Origin: JAGVJT01 sp964513205
GTDB lineage: Bacteria; Pseudomonadota; Gammaproteobacteria; Legionellales; Legionellaceae
Reading direction: 5' to 3'
Assembly (NCBI GenBank): GCA_964513205.1
Contig: CAZELP010000004.1
Span: forward strand, 1-64,000
Length of the DNA: 64,000 nucleotides
Below are positions 55,201-63,245 of the stretch, one piece after another. The position numbers and the translations under genes are program-made. Position 1 is the stretch's first letter, and the number at the start of each line of letters is the position of its first letter. The notes beneath the pieces were generated by a model, which saw only the letters and a program-made list of their open reading frames with translations, did no database searches and was not told the DNA's origin.

Positions 55201-55788
55201 TTATTCATCTTGTACTTGCTTGATAAGACGTCCATGATCAAAAAAATAGACACCAGAAACATGGACAAAACGATTGATATTTTGCAATGTGATGGAGCGA
55301 TCTTTTAAAGTCAACAATGGTTTCCCAAGCTTATCATAAGGTGTTTTATCGCCGATGGATAAAATATCACTGTGATTGACACAAACAGAAACATAAGCCT
55401 CGTTGATTTTATTCTCTTTGTGGCGAATCATCTGGTTCAGATCTTCTTCGCTAGCGTAAATCGGTCGTGAAACCGTATGTTTTGGGAGGTTCACAACAAT
55501 TCGCTCCCAACTTTGGATATTTTCACCATCAGACGAGTAAAGCGAGACATAAACCTCTTGTTGGCCAGTGCGTATTGCAACACGATTTGCTAAATTAGAA
55601 GTGATTTCATTCTGCCCAAGATGATAGACGGCATCGACTTTAGCTGAAAAGTCATCACGGATCGCTTGAAGACTTTTGTTGATGACACGTAAAAACATTG
55701 AAGAGTCCCAGCCCGAACTCGAGACAAGACTGTCTAATATTTTCAGTATTTCATCCGCTTGCTCTTTAGAGAGTTCATTGTCTTTCAT
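55201..55788 (-). CDS. icmQ: Dot/Icm protein IcmQ
   Basis: Cytoplasmic, membrane-associating protein. In L. pneumophila its N-terminal helices insert into lipid and are held in check by IcmR, while its C-terminal domain binds NAD. The N-terminal helix (SKEQADEILKILDSLVSSSG) and FLRVINKSLQAIRDDF match the IcmR-binding half. The C-terminal domain includes YVSLYSSDGENIQSWERIV and the family-typical RPIYASEEDLNQMIRHKENK. 195 residues, about the family length. No strong ribosome-binding site is seen. Its partner candidate lies 83 nt upstream. Confidence 0.93.
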   Translation of the reverse strand: MKDNELSKEQADEILKILDSLVSSSGWDSSMFLRVINKSLQAIRDDFSAKVDAVYHLGQNEITSNLANRVAIRTGQQEVYVSLYSSDGENIQSWERIVVNLPKHTVSRPIYASEEDLNQMIRHKENKINEAYVSVCVNHSDILSIGDKTPYDKLGKPLLTLKDRSITLQNINRFVHVSGVYFFDHGRLIKQVQDE

Positions 55789-55820
55789 GACGACTCGAAA
55801 ACACTTCTGGGTTAAAGTTC

Positions 55821-55849
55821 ATTATATACCGAACAAATCTGAAAAAGCA
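55821..55849 (-). promoter_or_regulatory. Weak candidate promoter of icmQ
   Basis: A consensus TATAAT (55826-55821) faces icmQ. The hexamer 17 bases before it is TGCTTT, a poor -35, so an activator would be needed if this is used. No tandem CTTAA repeat is present here. Confidence 0.3.
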
Positions 55850-55871
55850 CTGCTACATGCCGAAATAAAGC

Positions 55872-56162
55872 TTATCTCGAGACTTGAGGTTTCGTGACAT
55901 TTTCTTGCAGCTCATCTTTGGGATGAGAGAGCTCAGGTAGCAAACTTGCGCCGATGATTCTCCTCAAATCATTCCGGGCAGCACGCACATCGGAGCCTTT
56001 GAGAAAGTTTTCTACGGCTTTAGAGCCCATATTTATCAACTGAGTTTCTCTTTCACTCAGCTTTCTGTCTAACTCAAGCACAAATTGCTTGGACAAAGCC
56101 TGTGCATCATCTCCAAAAAAACGTGCATAAGGTGTACTGCTCTTTCCCGTGAATACTGCCAT
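55872..56162 (-). CDS. Unrecognised 96-aa gene at the icmR position; candidate IcmR functional homologue (FIR)
   Basis: Lies between icmS and icmQ, where L. pneumophila has icmR and other Legionellales have unrelated 'FIR' genes. The sequence does not resemble L. pneumophila IcmR to my reading. Two amphipathic helices are visible (~18-50, DDAQALSKQFVLELDRKLSE; ~52-70, KAVENFLKGSDVRAARNDLR), then a Pro-containing charged tail. This is a plausible fold for a chaperone that pairs with IcmQ helices. GAGG about eight nt before ATG supports the start. A PmrA-like box and -10 element precede it. Function is inferred from position; family membership is unproven because FIR proteins share almost no sequence. 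Confidence 0.75.
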   Translation of the reverse strand: MAVFTGKSSTPYARFFGDDAQALSKQFVLELDRKLSERETQLINMGSKAVENFLKGSDVRAARNDLRRIIGASLLPELSHPKDELQENVTKPQVSR

Positions 56163-56198
56163 ACAACATCCTCAATTTATTCTAAACAACGCACCACT

Positions 56199-56240
56199 AT
56201 CTAAAGCGTAGCAAATAAAAGCTTAAGGCTTCCTTAAGAT
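56199..56240 (-). promoter_or_regulatory. PmrA-like tandem box and promoter of the FIR candidate
   Basis: CTTAAG occurs at 56222-56227 and 56233-56238, so TTAA repeats with an 11-nt period. This is the spacing of the PmrA box (two CTTAA-type half sites) known to control icm/dot and effector genes in Legionella and Coxiella. On the minus strand the proximal half site sits at the -35 position, 17 bases before a -10-like TTAGAT (56204-56199), about 40 nt before the candidate FIR gene. The AT tails of the half sites (TATT) are not conserved, and each half is itself palindromic, so the orientation is ambiguous. Confidence 0.55.
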
Positions 56241-56273
56241 GCCACAATTTACAAAAAATTTTCAATTTGTATT

Positions 56274-56618
56274 TTAATCGTACATCAGCTCATCAAGAGC
56301 GGTATAATCAGAACTGTACGAACCTCGAATTATTTCACTGACGATATCAGTCAAATATAACAATCGCAGTGATCTTGGAGTCACCTCATCAAAAATAACC
56401 CTTGTACCCAATAACGCTTGGTCTGCATCCTCAAAAGAAACTCCAAGGCCATAACCAAGGCATAAAGAACAGAGTTGATCGGCTCGTCGAGCCAAAGCAG
56501 GCAAGAGGCCGGTGGGAGAGAATACTTCTTCGTGCGTAATAAATCTATCGTTCAGATAAAATTTCGCACCTAAATGCCGTGCAATCATCACCATATTTTG
56601 AGAAATATCTGCAGCCAT
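56274..56618 (-). CDS. icmS: Dot/Icm adaptor IcmS
   Basis: Small acidic cytoplasmic chaperone that, with IcmW, presents effectors to the DotL complex. Highly conserved stretches are visible: GAKFYLNDRFITHEEVF, GLLPALARRADQLCSLCLGY, and the C-terminal DYTALDELMYD. From the ATG at 56618 the protein has 114 residues, the L. pneumophila length, and begins ADISQNM in line with the family. This ATG overlaps the icmT stop as TGATG; an ATG one codon earlier is also possible. icmT and icmS are clearly coupled. Confidence 0.96.
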   Translation of the reverse strand: MAADISQNMVMIARHLGAKFYLNDRFITHEEVFSPTGLLPALARRADQLCSLCLGYGLGVSFEDADQALLGTRVIFDEVTPRSLRLLYLTDIVSEIIRGSYSSDYTALDELMYD

Positions 56619-56878
56619 CATAACCACCAAGGTCTTGCGGTCTTAATCGCACCAGCAAATAAAGTCCTAAGCCAGCGAAAAAAAACAGGAACAGTAAAGC
56701 CATAGTGTTCTAATATGCCAAAAAAAACGGCAGAAATCAGCACCAAAACACCAGTCCAAACTCGAATATGCATCAAGAAAAAGAACAATGGAAATGCTGC
56801 ACGCGCATCCACCATAAAAAAGCGGGCGCTCCTCGCTGAATCACGCCAATGTGCAGAGCTTGAAAAACTTTCAGCCAT
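56618..56878 (-). CDS. icmT: Dot/Icm membrane protein IcmT
   Basis: Short inner-membrane protein needed for secretion and, in L. pneumophila, for egress. The conserved HWRDSARSARFFMVDARAAF precedes two hydrophobic helices (FPLFFFLMHIRVWTGVLVLI and AVFFGILEHYG), and the protein ends in KTARPWWL. ATG at 56878 is set by AGGAGG five nt upstream and gives 86 residues, the usual size; the longer frame starts at a GTG within that site. First gene of the locus, with a good promoter upstream. Confidence 0.95.
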   Translation of the reverse strand: MAESFSSSAHWRDSARSARFFMVDARAAFPLFFFLMHIRVWTGVLVLISAVFFGILEHYGFTVPVFFRWLRTLFAGAIKTARPWWL

Positions 56879-56943
56879 ATCCACCTCCTATGATTACTCA
56901 GCACAGCTCTCGAATCAATGCGCATTAAGAAAGCGCTATACCA

Positions 56944-56971
56944 AGTATAACGAGCTTCTGGCGGAATGCAA
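56944..56971 (-). promoter_or_regulatory. Candidate promoter of icmT-icmS
   Basis: On the minus strand TTGCAT (56971-56966) and TATACT (56949-56944) are separated by 16 bases. The predicted leader before icmT is about 60 nt. It occupies the gap to the divergent cyclo-ligase gene. Confidence 0.55.
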
Positions 56972-56993
56972 CGAGATCTTCTAAACTAATCAA

Positions 56994-57557
56994 ATGAAAA
57001 CAAAAGAAGAAATACGTCAACACTATTTGTCTTTGCGAAGCCATATTTCTCTGGAAATTTGGGAAGCTGCTTCAACTCAAATTTGCCAACATCTCTTATC
57101 GAGTGATGTCTATCAAAACGCCATACATATTGGCGCGTATCAGGCCATTCGCAAAGAGATATCTCTGCAGAAATTAATAGAAAACGCGTTTTCGACTCAG
57201 AAAAAAATCTATCTCCCTGTCATCAGGCCTAATTGTTCACTTGATTTTTTTACTTATGAAAAAAACGATTTGCTAAAATCGAATCGATTTCAAATTTTAG
57301 AGCCGGTTCAAACAACATCTTTTCCAGTGAACCAGCTCGACCTCTTATTGGTACCGCTGGTTGCATTTGATGCCCATGGAGGACGAATGGGATGGGGAAA
57401 AGGCTACTACGACCGAGTTTTGCTAAAGCAAAGAGCAAAAGCAGTTATTGGCGTTGGTTACACCTTTCAACGTTATCCAGCAGCACTACCCAACGAACAA
57501 CATGACGCGTTACTAGATGGCGTTGTGACAGAAAATGGACTTACTTTTTTTAGTTAA
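56994..57557 (+). CDS. 5-formyltetrahydrofolate cyclo-ligase
   Basis: Converts 5-formyl-THF to 5,10-methenyl-THF using ATP, returning folate to one-carbon metabolism. The family signatures are the N-terminal KEEIRQHYLSLR, an early LSSDVYQNAIHIGAYQA, and the hallmark VAFDAHGGRMGWGKGYYDRVL followed by IGVGYTFQRYPAALPNEQHD. 187 residues. Weak ribosome-binding site. Its 3' end overlaps the convergent P-II gene by 8 nt. Confidence 0.93.
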   Translation: MKTKEEIRQHYLSLRSHISLEIWEAASTQICQHLLSSDVYQNAIHIGAYQAIRKEISLQKLIENAFSTQKKIYLPVIRPNCSLDFFTYEKNDLLKSNRFQILEPVQTTSFPVNQLDLLLVPLVAFDAHGGRMGWGKGYYDRVLLKQRAKAVIGVGYTFQRYPAALPNEQHDALLDGVVTENGLTFFS

Positions 57558-57891
57558 GCGCATCCTCTCCCGTCTCGCCTGTTCGCACGCGAATCACTTG
57601 TTCAATGTCATACACATAGATTTTTCCATCCCCCACTTTCCCGGTATAAGCAGCCTTACAAATGGTGTCTATTGCCTTCTCCACCATGTTTTCAGGTAAC
57701 AGCAATTCAATTTTAATTTTAGGAAGAAAATCAACCACATACTCAGCCCCTCGATACAACTCAGAATGCCCTTTTTGACGCCCAAATCCCCTCGTTTCAG
57801 AAATGGTGATACCAGGAATACCTATTTCAAGCAAAGCCTCATGCACATCATCTAGCTTGAATGGTTTGATAATTGCCGTAATCATTTTCAT
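57550..57891 (-). CDS. Nitrogen regulatory protein P-II
   Basis: Trimeric sensor of 2-oxoglutarate and ATP/ADP that controls nitrogen assimilation. The sequence has the N-terminal MKMITAIIKPFKLDDV, RGFGRQKGHSELYRGAEY with the uridylylation target Y51 in the T-loop, and KVGDGKIYVYDIEQVIRVRTGE (B and C loops). 113 residues. No amtB or glnA adjoins it, so GlnB versus GlnK cannot be decided by context. GAGG lies before the ATG at 57891. Divergent from ubiK across ~60 bp. Confidence 0.95.
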   Translation of the reverse strand: MKMITAIIKPFKLDDVHEALLEIGIPGITISETRGFGRQKGHSELYRGAEYVVDFLPKIKIELLLPENMVEKAIDTICKAAYTGKVGDGKIYVYDIEQVIRVRTGETGEDALN

Positions 57892-57951
57892 GGCTTAACC
57901 TCATTAATTTTGTTAAACTTTCGGTCTTTCATTTGAACTCTGGACATTACA

Positions 57952-58188
57952 ATGGATGCAGAATCGCTCAGTCAAATATTGTTTCGTGCTCTCCCTTCGC
58001 ACTTAAAAGATCTCGAGCAAGATATTCAACAACAGTTTAAAATGATACTTTCTGGTGCGTTTGCCAAAATGAATATTGTGACACGAGAAGAATTCGATGT
58101 TCAAGCAAACGTACTGGCCAAAACCCGAGAAAAAGTAGAAGCATTAGAAAAAAAAATCGAGGCATTGGAGCATTCAATGCACTCGTAA
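57952..58188 (+). CDS. ubiK: Ubiquinone biosynthesis accessory factor UbiK (YqiC)
   Basis: Small trimeric coiled-coil protein that supports the Ubi complex, formerly BMFP family. It shows an N-terminal amphipathic helix (LSQILFRALPSHLKDLEQDI), FKMILSGAFAKMNIVTREEFD, and a C-terminal leucine-zipper-like coiled coil (LAKTREKVEALEKKIEALE). 78 residues. Upstream of comM, a neighbourhood common in gammaproteobacteria. Confidence 0.88.
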   Translation: MDAESLSQILFRALPSHLKDLEQDIQQQFKMILSGAFAKMNIVTREEFDVQANVLAKTREKVEALEKKIEALEHSMHS

Positions 58189-58221
58189 ACGGCAACGACG
58201 AACCATTTGCAAGGAGGCATC

Positions 58222-59742
58222 ATGGGATTCGCGATCAGCAAGACTCGCACCACATTGGGTATACAAGCATTATCAGTTTCAGTAGAGGTCCATCTTTCAC
58301 CCGGTCTACCCGCATTTCATATTGTAGGACTGCCTGAAGCAGCAGTAAAAGAGAGCAAAGATCGCGTTCGCAGCGCGCTAATGAACAGTCGACTAGATTT
58401 CCCTTCGGGTCGAATCACAGTCAACTTAAGTCCTGCGCACATCCCTAAGAGTGGTAGCGGATTCGATCTTGCAATTGCGATAGGTATATTAGCGGCCACG
58501 AATCAAATCCCAGCAAAACGCTTGCAACATCATGAATTTATCGCCGAACTTGGCCTGGATGGTCAGCTGCAACCAGTCCAGGCCATCATTCCAATGGCAC
58601 TTGCCGCGACACAAGAACAACAACATCTCATTATTGCTTCATCTAACGCGGAAGAAGTGAGCATCATTCAAAATAAAAACATTTTGCTCGCCAATACATT
58701 GCGCGAAGTATGCAAGTATCTTTGTCAAGGCGAATTACTGCCTTCGGCTAATAACGCCTCACCGACCACAACACGCTCATATTCCGTCGATTTTACTGAT
58801 GTAAAAGGACAAATACATGCAAAAAGAGCCATGAAGATCGCAGCAGCTGGCGGACATAGCCTCTTACTTTCAGGCCCACCAGGAAGTGGAAAAACCATGC
58901 TGGCCAAACGATTCATTACTATTTTACCTGAGCTCAATGAATTAGAAGCACTGGAATATGCAGCCATTCACTCCGTATATGGACGCCACATTGAGGCATC
59001 CCGTCTACGCTGTCCTCCTTTTAGAGCACCCCACCACAGCGCTTCTCACGTGGCTTTAGTGGGGGGAGGAAATCCACCCAAACCCGGTGAAATTTCACTT
59101 GCACATCGAGGCGTTCTATTTCTCGATGAATTTCCAGAATTTCAGCGTCGTGCCATCGAAACACTCAGAGAGCCTCTTGAATCAGGTCAAATCTCCATTT
59201 CAAGAGCTGGGATACAAACTGAATTTCCGGCACAATTTCAATTGATAGCCGCAATGAATCCTTGTCCATGTGGTTATCATGGACATCCGGAAATTGCATG
59301 TGACTGCTCATTGGATCAAATTCGTCGGTATCAAAAAAAATTATCTGGCCCTATTCTAGATAGAATCGATATACAGGTGACTGTTTCAGCATTGAATCAG
59401 CATGAGCTTCTTTGTATTTCTCAAGATACATCTGAGGAAAAAAGTCTGGACATTCAAACACACATCGAAAAAGTCCAGGCCGTGCAACGGGAGCGCCAAG
59501 GCGTACTCAATGCACATCTGTCAGCAAAAGCCTGTGAAGATGCTTGTCAATTGGGAACTGAAGAACGTGTTTTTTTAGAACAAGCGTTACCGCGTCTCAG
59601 ACTGTCTGCGCGTGGATTTCATCGCTGTCTTAAAGTTGCACGAACCATTGCCGACTATCATTTTAGAATGACAGTCAGCACAATGGATCTCAAACAAGCG
59701 CTCTCTTATCGACAAACTCTAGGGTCTTTTGATGCCGCATAA
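58222..59742 (+). CDS. comM: ComM/YifB-type AAA+ helicase (Mg-chelatase-like)
   Basis: In other gammaproteobacteria ComM is a hexameric helicase that aids branch migration during natural transformation. An N-terminal Lon-protease-like fold (VEVHLSPGLPAFHIVGLPEA) is followed by the Mg-chelatase AAA+ core: Walker A LSGPPGSGKTMLAKRF, FRAPHHSASHVALVGGG, LFLDEFPEF and the zinc-like cysteine motif NPCPCGYHG ... CDCS. 506 residues from ATG at 58222, set by AAGGAGG; the longer frame starts with a TTG upstream of that site. Its end overlaps the convergent MFS gene by 37 nt. Confidence 0.93.
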   Translation: MGFAISKTRTTLGIQALSVSVEVHLSPGLPAFHIVGLPEAAVKESKDRVRSALMNSRLDFPSGRITVNLSPAHIPKSGSGFDLAIAIGILAATNQIPAKRLQHHEFIAELGLDGQLQPVQAIIPMALAATQEQQHLIIASSNAEEVSIIQNKNILLANTLREVCKYLCQGELLPSANNASPTTTRSYSVDFTDVKGQIHAKRAMKIAAAGGHSLLLSGPPGSGKTMLAKRFITILPELNELEALEYAAIHSVYGRHIEASRLRCPPFRAPHHSASHVALVGGGNPPKPGEISLAHRGVLFLDEFPEFQRRAIETLREPLESGQISISRAGIQTEFPAQFQLIAAMNPCPCGYHGHPEIACDCSLDQIRRYQKKLSGPILDRIDIQVTVSALNQHELLCISQDTSEEKSLDIQTHIEKVQAVQRERQGVLNAHLSAKACEDACQLGTEERVFLEQALPRLRLSARGFHRCLKVARTIADYHFRMTVSTMDLKQALSYRQTLGSFDAA

Positions 59743-60956
59743 CGCACATACAAAATAACAAGTCCGCCCAGTAATGCACATAAAGGAATGGTCATCAATG
59801 CGCATTGAAAAGCATGCTTGGAATACAAACGCACACCCGTGGCATCAAAATGCCCTTGCCAATACGCATCCATGATTCGTCCGATCATGGTATGGAAAAA
59901 TGAACCACCGAGCATATTAACGCAATTTAAAAAAGCGATTGTCACACTGAGCTCTTGCAATGCGACCAATTTTGCTCCAGCAGAAAATATGACCACCTGA
60001 TAACAACACAGAAGCCCGATTATAAATAACAACATCGACAAAGCAAAAACCGAAAGACTATGTGCCAATAATAAAATCGCAAAAATGCCCAGCATACCAA
60101 ATGCACAAAGTAAAATAACGGTATACTCACCGCATTTTTTACTAAAAAAAGCAAGAAGAGGACCACCAAATAGCATTCCAAAAAAGATCAAAGACATGAC
60201 ACCTGCCGCACTTTCTTTTGACAGCTGATAAGCCTCCATCAAGTAAGGGACACCCCATACATCCGCAAAACCTTCTAGCGAACCGACCATCAGAAGATTG
60301 ACAATAGCCAACGCCCAAAGTCTGGATGAAGATAATGTCGAACGAATATGCTTCATTTCAAAATGAGGCATGGTGGTCTCGTCAAGAGATGCTTGTTTTG
60401 AACGAAGGAATAACCAAATGAGAATCGAGATGACAACGGCCACACCGGAAAGTGTTAATGCGACATTTTGCCAATCGTAAGTGGCAATCAGAAGACTGAC
60501 CGGTTTTCCTCCATAAATCGCGCCAAGCAGACCAAAAGAGAAAGAGAAACCGACCATACGTGCATATGCTTCTTTAGAAAACCACTCCGAAATGACTTTG
60601 GAAACACCTAAAAAACCAACAGCAGAACCGACTCCAATTAAAAAACGCCCCAACAAAGCCAAATAAAAATGAGAGGTGTAAGTAAACATCAACGTAGCTA
60701 AACCGCAAACAAGAACGAAAATTCCAATGATTTTTCGTGCCCCATACCGCTCTAATAAAATAGCCACAGGAATCTGCATTCCGGCATAACCGTAATAATA
60801 ACAGGCCGCGAGTAATCCAAATTGACTGGCGTCAATGCCAAACTGCGTCATGATGGGTTGCATCATAAGCCCAGGCCAAAGACGTAAAATAAATTGATAA
60901 GCAAAAAATAGCGCTGGCAAAAGCCACATTAACCAAGGAACAAATCGATGCTTCAT
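59706..60956 (-). CDS. Major facilitator superfamily transporter
   Basis: 416 residues with 12 hydrophobic segments and no signal peptide. The MFS loop motif appears as LLERYGARKIIG after helix 2, and GRFLIGVGSAVGFLGVSKVI in helix 4. The branch resembles the D-galactonate/phthalate-type family widespread in Legionellales (Pht-like nutrient importers), but the substrate cannot be assigned. GAGG precedes ATG at 60956. The last 37 nt overlap comM on the other strand. Confidence 0.85.
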   Translation of the reverse strand: MKHRFVPWLMWLLPALFFAYQFILRLWPGLMMQPIMTQFGIDASQFGLLAACYYYGYAGMQIPVAILLERYGARKIIGIFVLVCGLATLMFTYTSHFYLALLGRFLIGVGSAVGFLGVSKVISEWFSKEAYARMVGFSFSFGLLGAIYGGKPVSLLIATYDWQNVALTLSGVAVVISILIWLFLRSKQASLDETTMPHFEMKHIRSTLSSSRLWALAIVNLLMVGSLEGFADVWGVPYLMEAYQLSKESAAGVMSLIFFGMLFGGPLLAFFSKKCGEYTVILLCAFGMLGIFAILLLAHSLSVFALSMLLFIIGLLCCYQVVIFSAGAKLVALQELSVTIAFLNCVNMLGGSFFHTMIGRIMDAYWQGHFDATGVRLYSKHAFQCALMTIPLCALLGGLVILYVRYAASKDPRVCR

Positions 60957-61023
60957 ATTCGCCTCATTGAAGAAGATTTTTATTTAAATATTGCTGTTTA
61001 TGGAAAAATAAAAAGGTTAGGTC

Positions 61024-61039
61024 ATCGGCATCAGCCGAT
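61024..61039. terminator. Short hairpin between pyrB and the MFS gene
   Basis: ATCGGC and GCCGAT form a 6-bp stem with a 4-base loop 42 nt behind the pyrB stop. No T-run follows immediately on the minus strand, so a terminator role is tentative. Confidence 0.3.
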
Positions 61040-61080
61040 AATCACGATAGAAATTGGAAAAAATTGCGAATAATATTTCT

Positions 61081-62004
61081 TCATAGTGTTTTTATTGTAC
61101 TATTTCCAGTATCACTCGTCAATAATCGCTCGATAAGGGCCATCCGAATCCACACTCCGTTTTGTACCTGCTCCCAAACACATGCATGAGCGCCCTCGAC
61201 AACCTCGCTTTCAATCTCAACGCCTCGATTGATTGGCCCTGGATGCATCACCATCACATCAGACTTTGCCCATCGAAGGTTTGACGATGTAATCTGATAA
61301 TCGCGCTGATACTGAGCCAAATCCATATGGTCCTCTATAGCAAATCGCTCACGCTGTACACGCAATGCAATAACGACATCAGCTTCTTCTAGCCCCTCTT
61401 TTAATGACGTCGTCATATCACCATAAACAGGCTTAAGTGGTAACCATGCGGTTGGTGCAACAAGCTTTAGCGAACGTACATTCATCAATTGACAAAGATG
61501 CTGGAAAGAATTTGCAACACGTGAATGCTTTAAGTTGCCCACCACTGCAATTTTCAGGTCAGGAAAATTAGGTTTTCGCTCCAAAATTGTCATTAAATCT
61601 AACATGGCTTGTGAAGGATGTGCGTGAGTACCGTCGCCTGCATTGATAATATGTAAATGTGAAGGCGCACACTCCGCCATGGCATGCGGTAATCCCTCGT
61701 CAACATGGCGAATAACCGCAACGTCAATTCCCATCGACGCCAAAGTTTTGATGGTATCGCGAATTTCCTCTCCTTTTGATTCAGAAGAACGAGCAATATC
61801 AAAGTTAATCACGATCATACCCATTCGCTTGGCCGCCAGCTCAAAACTCACTCGTGTTCGAGTGCTATTTTCATAAAACAAGTTGGCTAAAACACGCTGT
61901 TCAAAGCAAGGCGTCGAGCGCGTTTCTTTGAAAAAAATAGCCCTGTCAATGAGCATTTTCACTTCATTAGGAGTCAATTGTTGGATATTTAAAAAATGAT
62001 TCAC
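61081..62004 (-). CDS. pyrB: Aspartate carbamoyltransferase, catalytic chain
   Basis: Second step of pyrimidine synthesis. Carbamoyl-phosphate site: FYENSTRTRVSFELAAKRMG. Others are RHVDEGLPHAMAE, NAGDGTHAHPSQAMLDLMTI, the KIAVVGNLKHSRVANS domain, and VMVMHPGPINRGVEI. I choose GTG at 62004: AAGGG lies at the right distance, it is eight nt after the ruvX stop, and the product begins NHFLNIQQLTP like relatives (307 residues). The longer frame from 62049 runs into ruvX. No pyrI follows, so the enzyme probably lacks the E. coli-type regulatory chain here. Confidence 0.94.
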   Translation of the reverse strand: MNHFLNIQQLTPNEVKMLIDRAIFFKETRSTPCFEQRVLANLFYENSTRTRVSFELAAKRMGMIVINFDIARSSESKGEEIRDTIKTLASMGIDVAVIRHVDEGLPHAMAECAPSHLHIINAGDGTHAHPSQAMLDLMTILERKPNFPDLKIAVVGNLKHSRVANSFQHLCQLMNVRSLKLVAPTAWLPLKPVYGDMTTSLKEGLEEADVVIALRVQRERFAIEDHMDLAQYQRDYQITSSNLRWAKSDVMVMHPGPINRGVEIESEVVEGAHACVWEQVQNGVWIRMALIERLLTSDTGNSTIKTL

Positions 62005-62012
62005 AACATCCC

Positions 62013-62429
62013 TTAAGCTTGATGCAGCCACTGCTCCAAAATAATGCAAGCAGCCAAACTGTCAATTTCTGATTGCTTGAGTTTACGATATCCGCCTCGC
62101 TCAAACAACAATGATCTCGCTTCGACCGTAGACAAACGTTCATCAACTAGATGAGTTGGAAGATGACTCAATGCACGTAATTCATCGGCAAAATTGGATG
62201 CCAAAGGCGTGACGTACATGGCTTTCCCATCCAATGTGGTAGGGAGACCCACTATCAGTGCTGCTGGTTTCCATTCAGATAACAATTGTTGAACTTTACG
62301 CCAATCGGGAATGCCTTGAACCGCATGTAACGTGCTCAAAGGTGTTGCGCAACCGGTAAGCCGCTGGCCAATCGCCACACCAATACGTCTTAAACCAAAA
62401 TCAAATGCCATAAAAACGGGCTCAGGCAT
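62013..62429 (-). CDS. ruvX: RuvX/YqgF Holliday-junction resolvase-like protein
   Basis: RNase H-fold protein involved in 16S rRNA 5'-end maturation and possibly recombination. Landmarks: MAFDFGLRRIGVAIGQ with the first catalytic Asp, PAALIVGLPTTLDGK with a mid-chain motif, and HLVDERLSTVEARSLL followed by DSLAACIILEQWL. 138 residues from ATG at 62429 after AGGAGG; this overlaps the algH end by 8 nt. The much longer frame upstream is the shadow of algH. Confidence 0.93.
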   Translation of the reverse strand: MPEPVFMAFDFGLRRIGVAIGQRLTGCATPLSTLHAVQGIPDWRKVQQLLSEWKPAALIVGLPTTLDGKAMYVTPLASNFADELRALSHLPTHLVDERLSTVEARSLLFERGGYRKLKQSEIDSLAACIILEQWLHQA

Positions 62430-62988
62430 GCCCTCCTCCTTCAACCAAATGAGACAAATCAACGCCCATACTCGCAACGGCATACTCCCAACGTTTTTCG
62501 AATGGAACGTCATACAATAACTCGGGCTTACAATTTGCAACAAGCCAGCGATCTTCTAAAATTTCCTTCTCTAATTTTGCACCATCCCAACCAACAAATC
62601 CCAACGCAACCAATGCATCCTTAGGACCTTCTCCTCTTGCAAAAGCACGAATGATATCATTTGATGTGGTAAGCGTCACATCCTCTTCCAACACTAAGCT
62701 GGCTCCCCAACGTCCAGGAGGGCGATGGATTACAAAACCACGCTCAGGCTGAATAGGACCGCCATAAAGTAAGGGACGATTTTTTTGATCAGCCAAGCTA
62801 GATTCTATATTGAGTAGCTCAAACATAAATCCAAGCTGATAGACGAGAGGTTTATTGATCATCAATCCAACACCACCCTGTTGTTGATGTTCGCACACAT
62901 AAATTACCGAATGCTCGAATCCATCTCCATGTAAAGAAGGCATAGCGATTAAAACATGCCCTCTTAGTGTACTGATTGTATCCATCAT
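62422..62988 (-). CDS. YqgE/AlgH family protein (UPF0301)
   Basis: Conserved protein of uncertain function, named for an alginate regulator in Pseudomonas. Family pattern: LRGHVLIAMPSLHGDGFEHS, VIYVCEHQQQGGVGLMINKP, YGGPIQPERGFVIHRP and GFVGWDGAKLEKEI with a C-terminal EKRWEYAVASMGVD. 188 residues. ATG ATG pair at 62988/62985. First gene of algH-ruvX-pyrB, a conserved gammaproteobacterial arrangement with overlapping ends. Confidence 0.92.
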   Translation of the reverse strand: MMDTISTLRGHVLIAMPSLHGDGFEHSVIYVCEHQQQGGVGLMINKPLVYQLGFMFELLNIESSLADQKNRPLLYGGPIQPERGFVIHRPPGRWGASLVLEEDVTLTTSNDIIRAFARGEGPKDALVALGFVGWDGAKLEKEILEDRWLVANCKPELLYDVPFEKRWEYAVASMGVDLSHLVEGGGHA

Positions 62989-63245
62989 CGCTCCAATTGA
63001 TGAGCAAGAGTCATACGTTAAGTATATGCCAAGAATTCTGATTTGACTGAAAAGACACTATCGACAACCGCTATATTGATCGGTAACATAGAAATGATCG
63101 TCGATAGCGTCTTGAGTTTTCCAAGCCATAAAACACTCAAATGCAAAGGCAACATCGATGAATACAACAAAGATGTCTCGCAGATCGTGTTTCAGAAAAT
63201 CAGTTGAAAAAGATCGACTCACAAAGGTATGTTTAGGGAGCATCT

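Noticed and set aside
62430..62543. Long N-terminal extension of ruvX.
   Set aside because: It lies inside algH in another frame; the strong AGGAGG before 62429 and the conserved RuvX start favour the short form.
63058..63243. 61-codon minus-strand frame in the gap between algH and the glutamate synthase-family gene.
   Set aside because: No ribosome-binding site before its ATG, overlaps the divergent gene's control region, and no recognised family. The 257-base gap otherwise shows nothing I can support.
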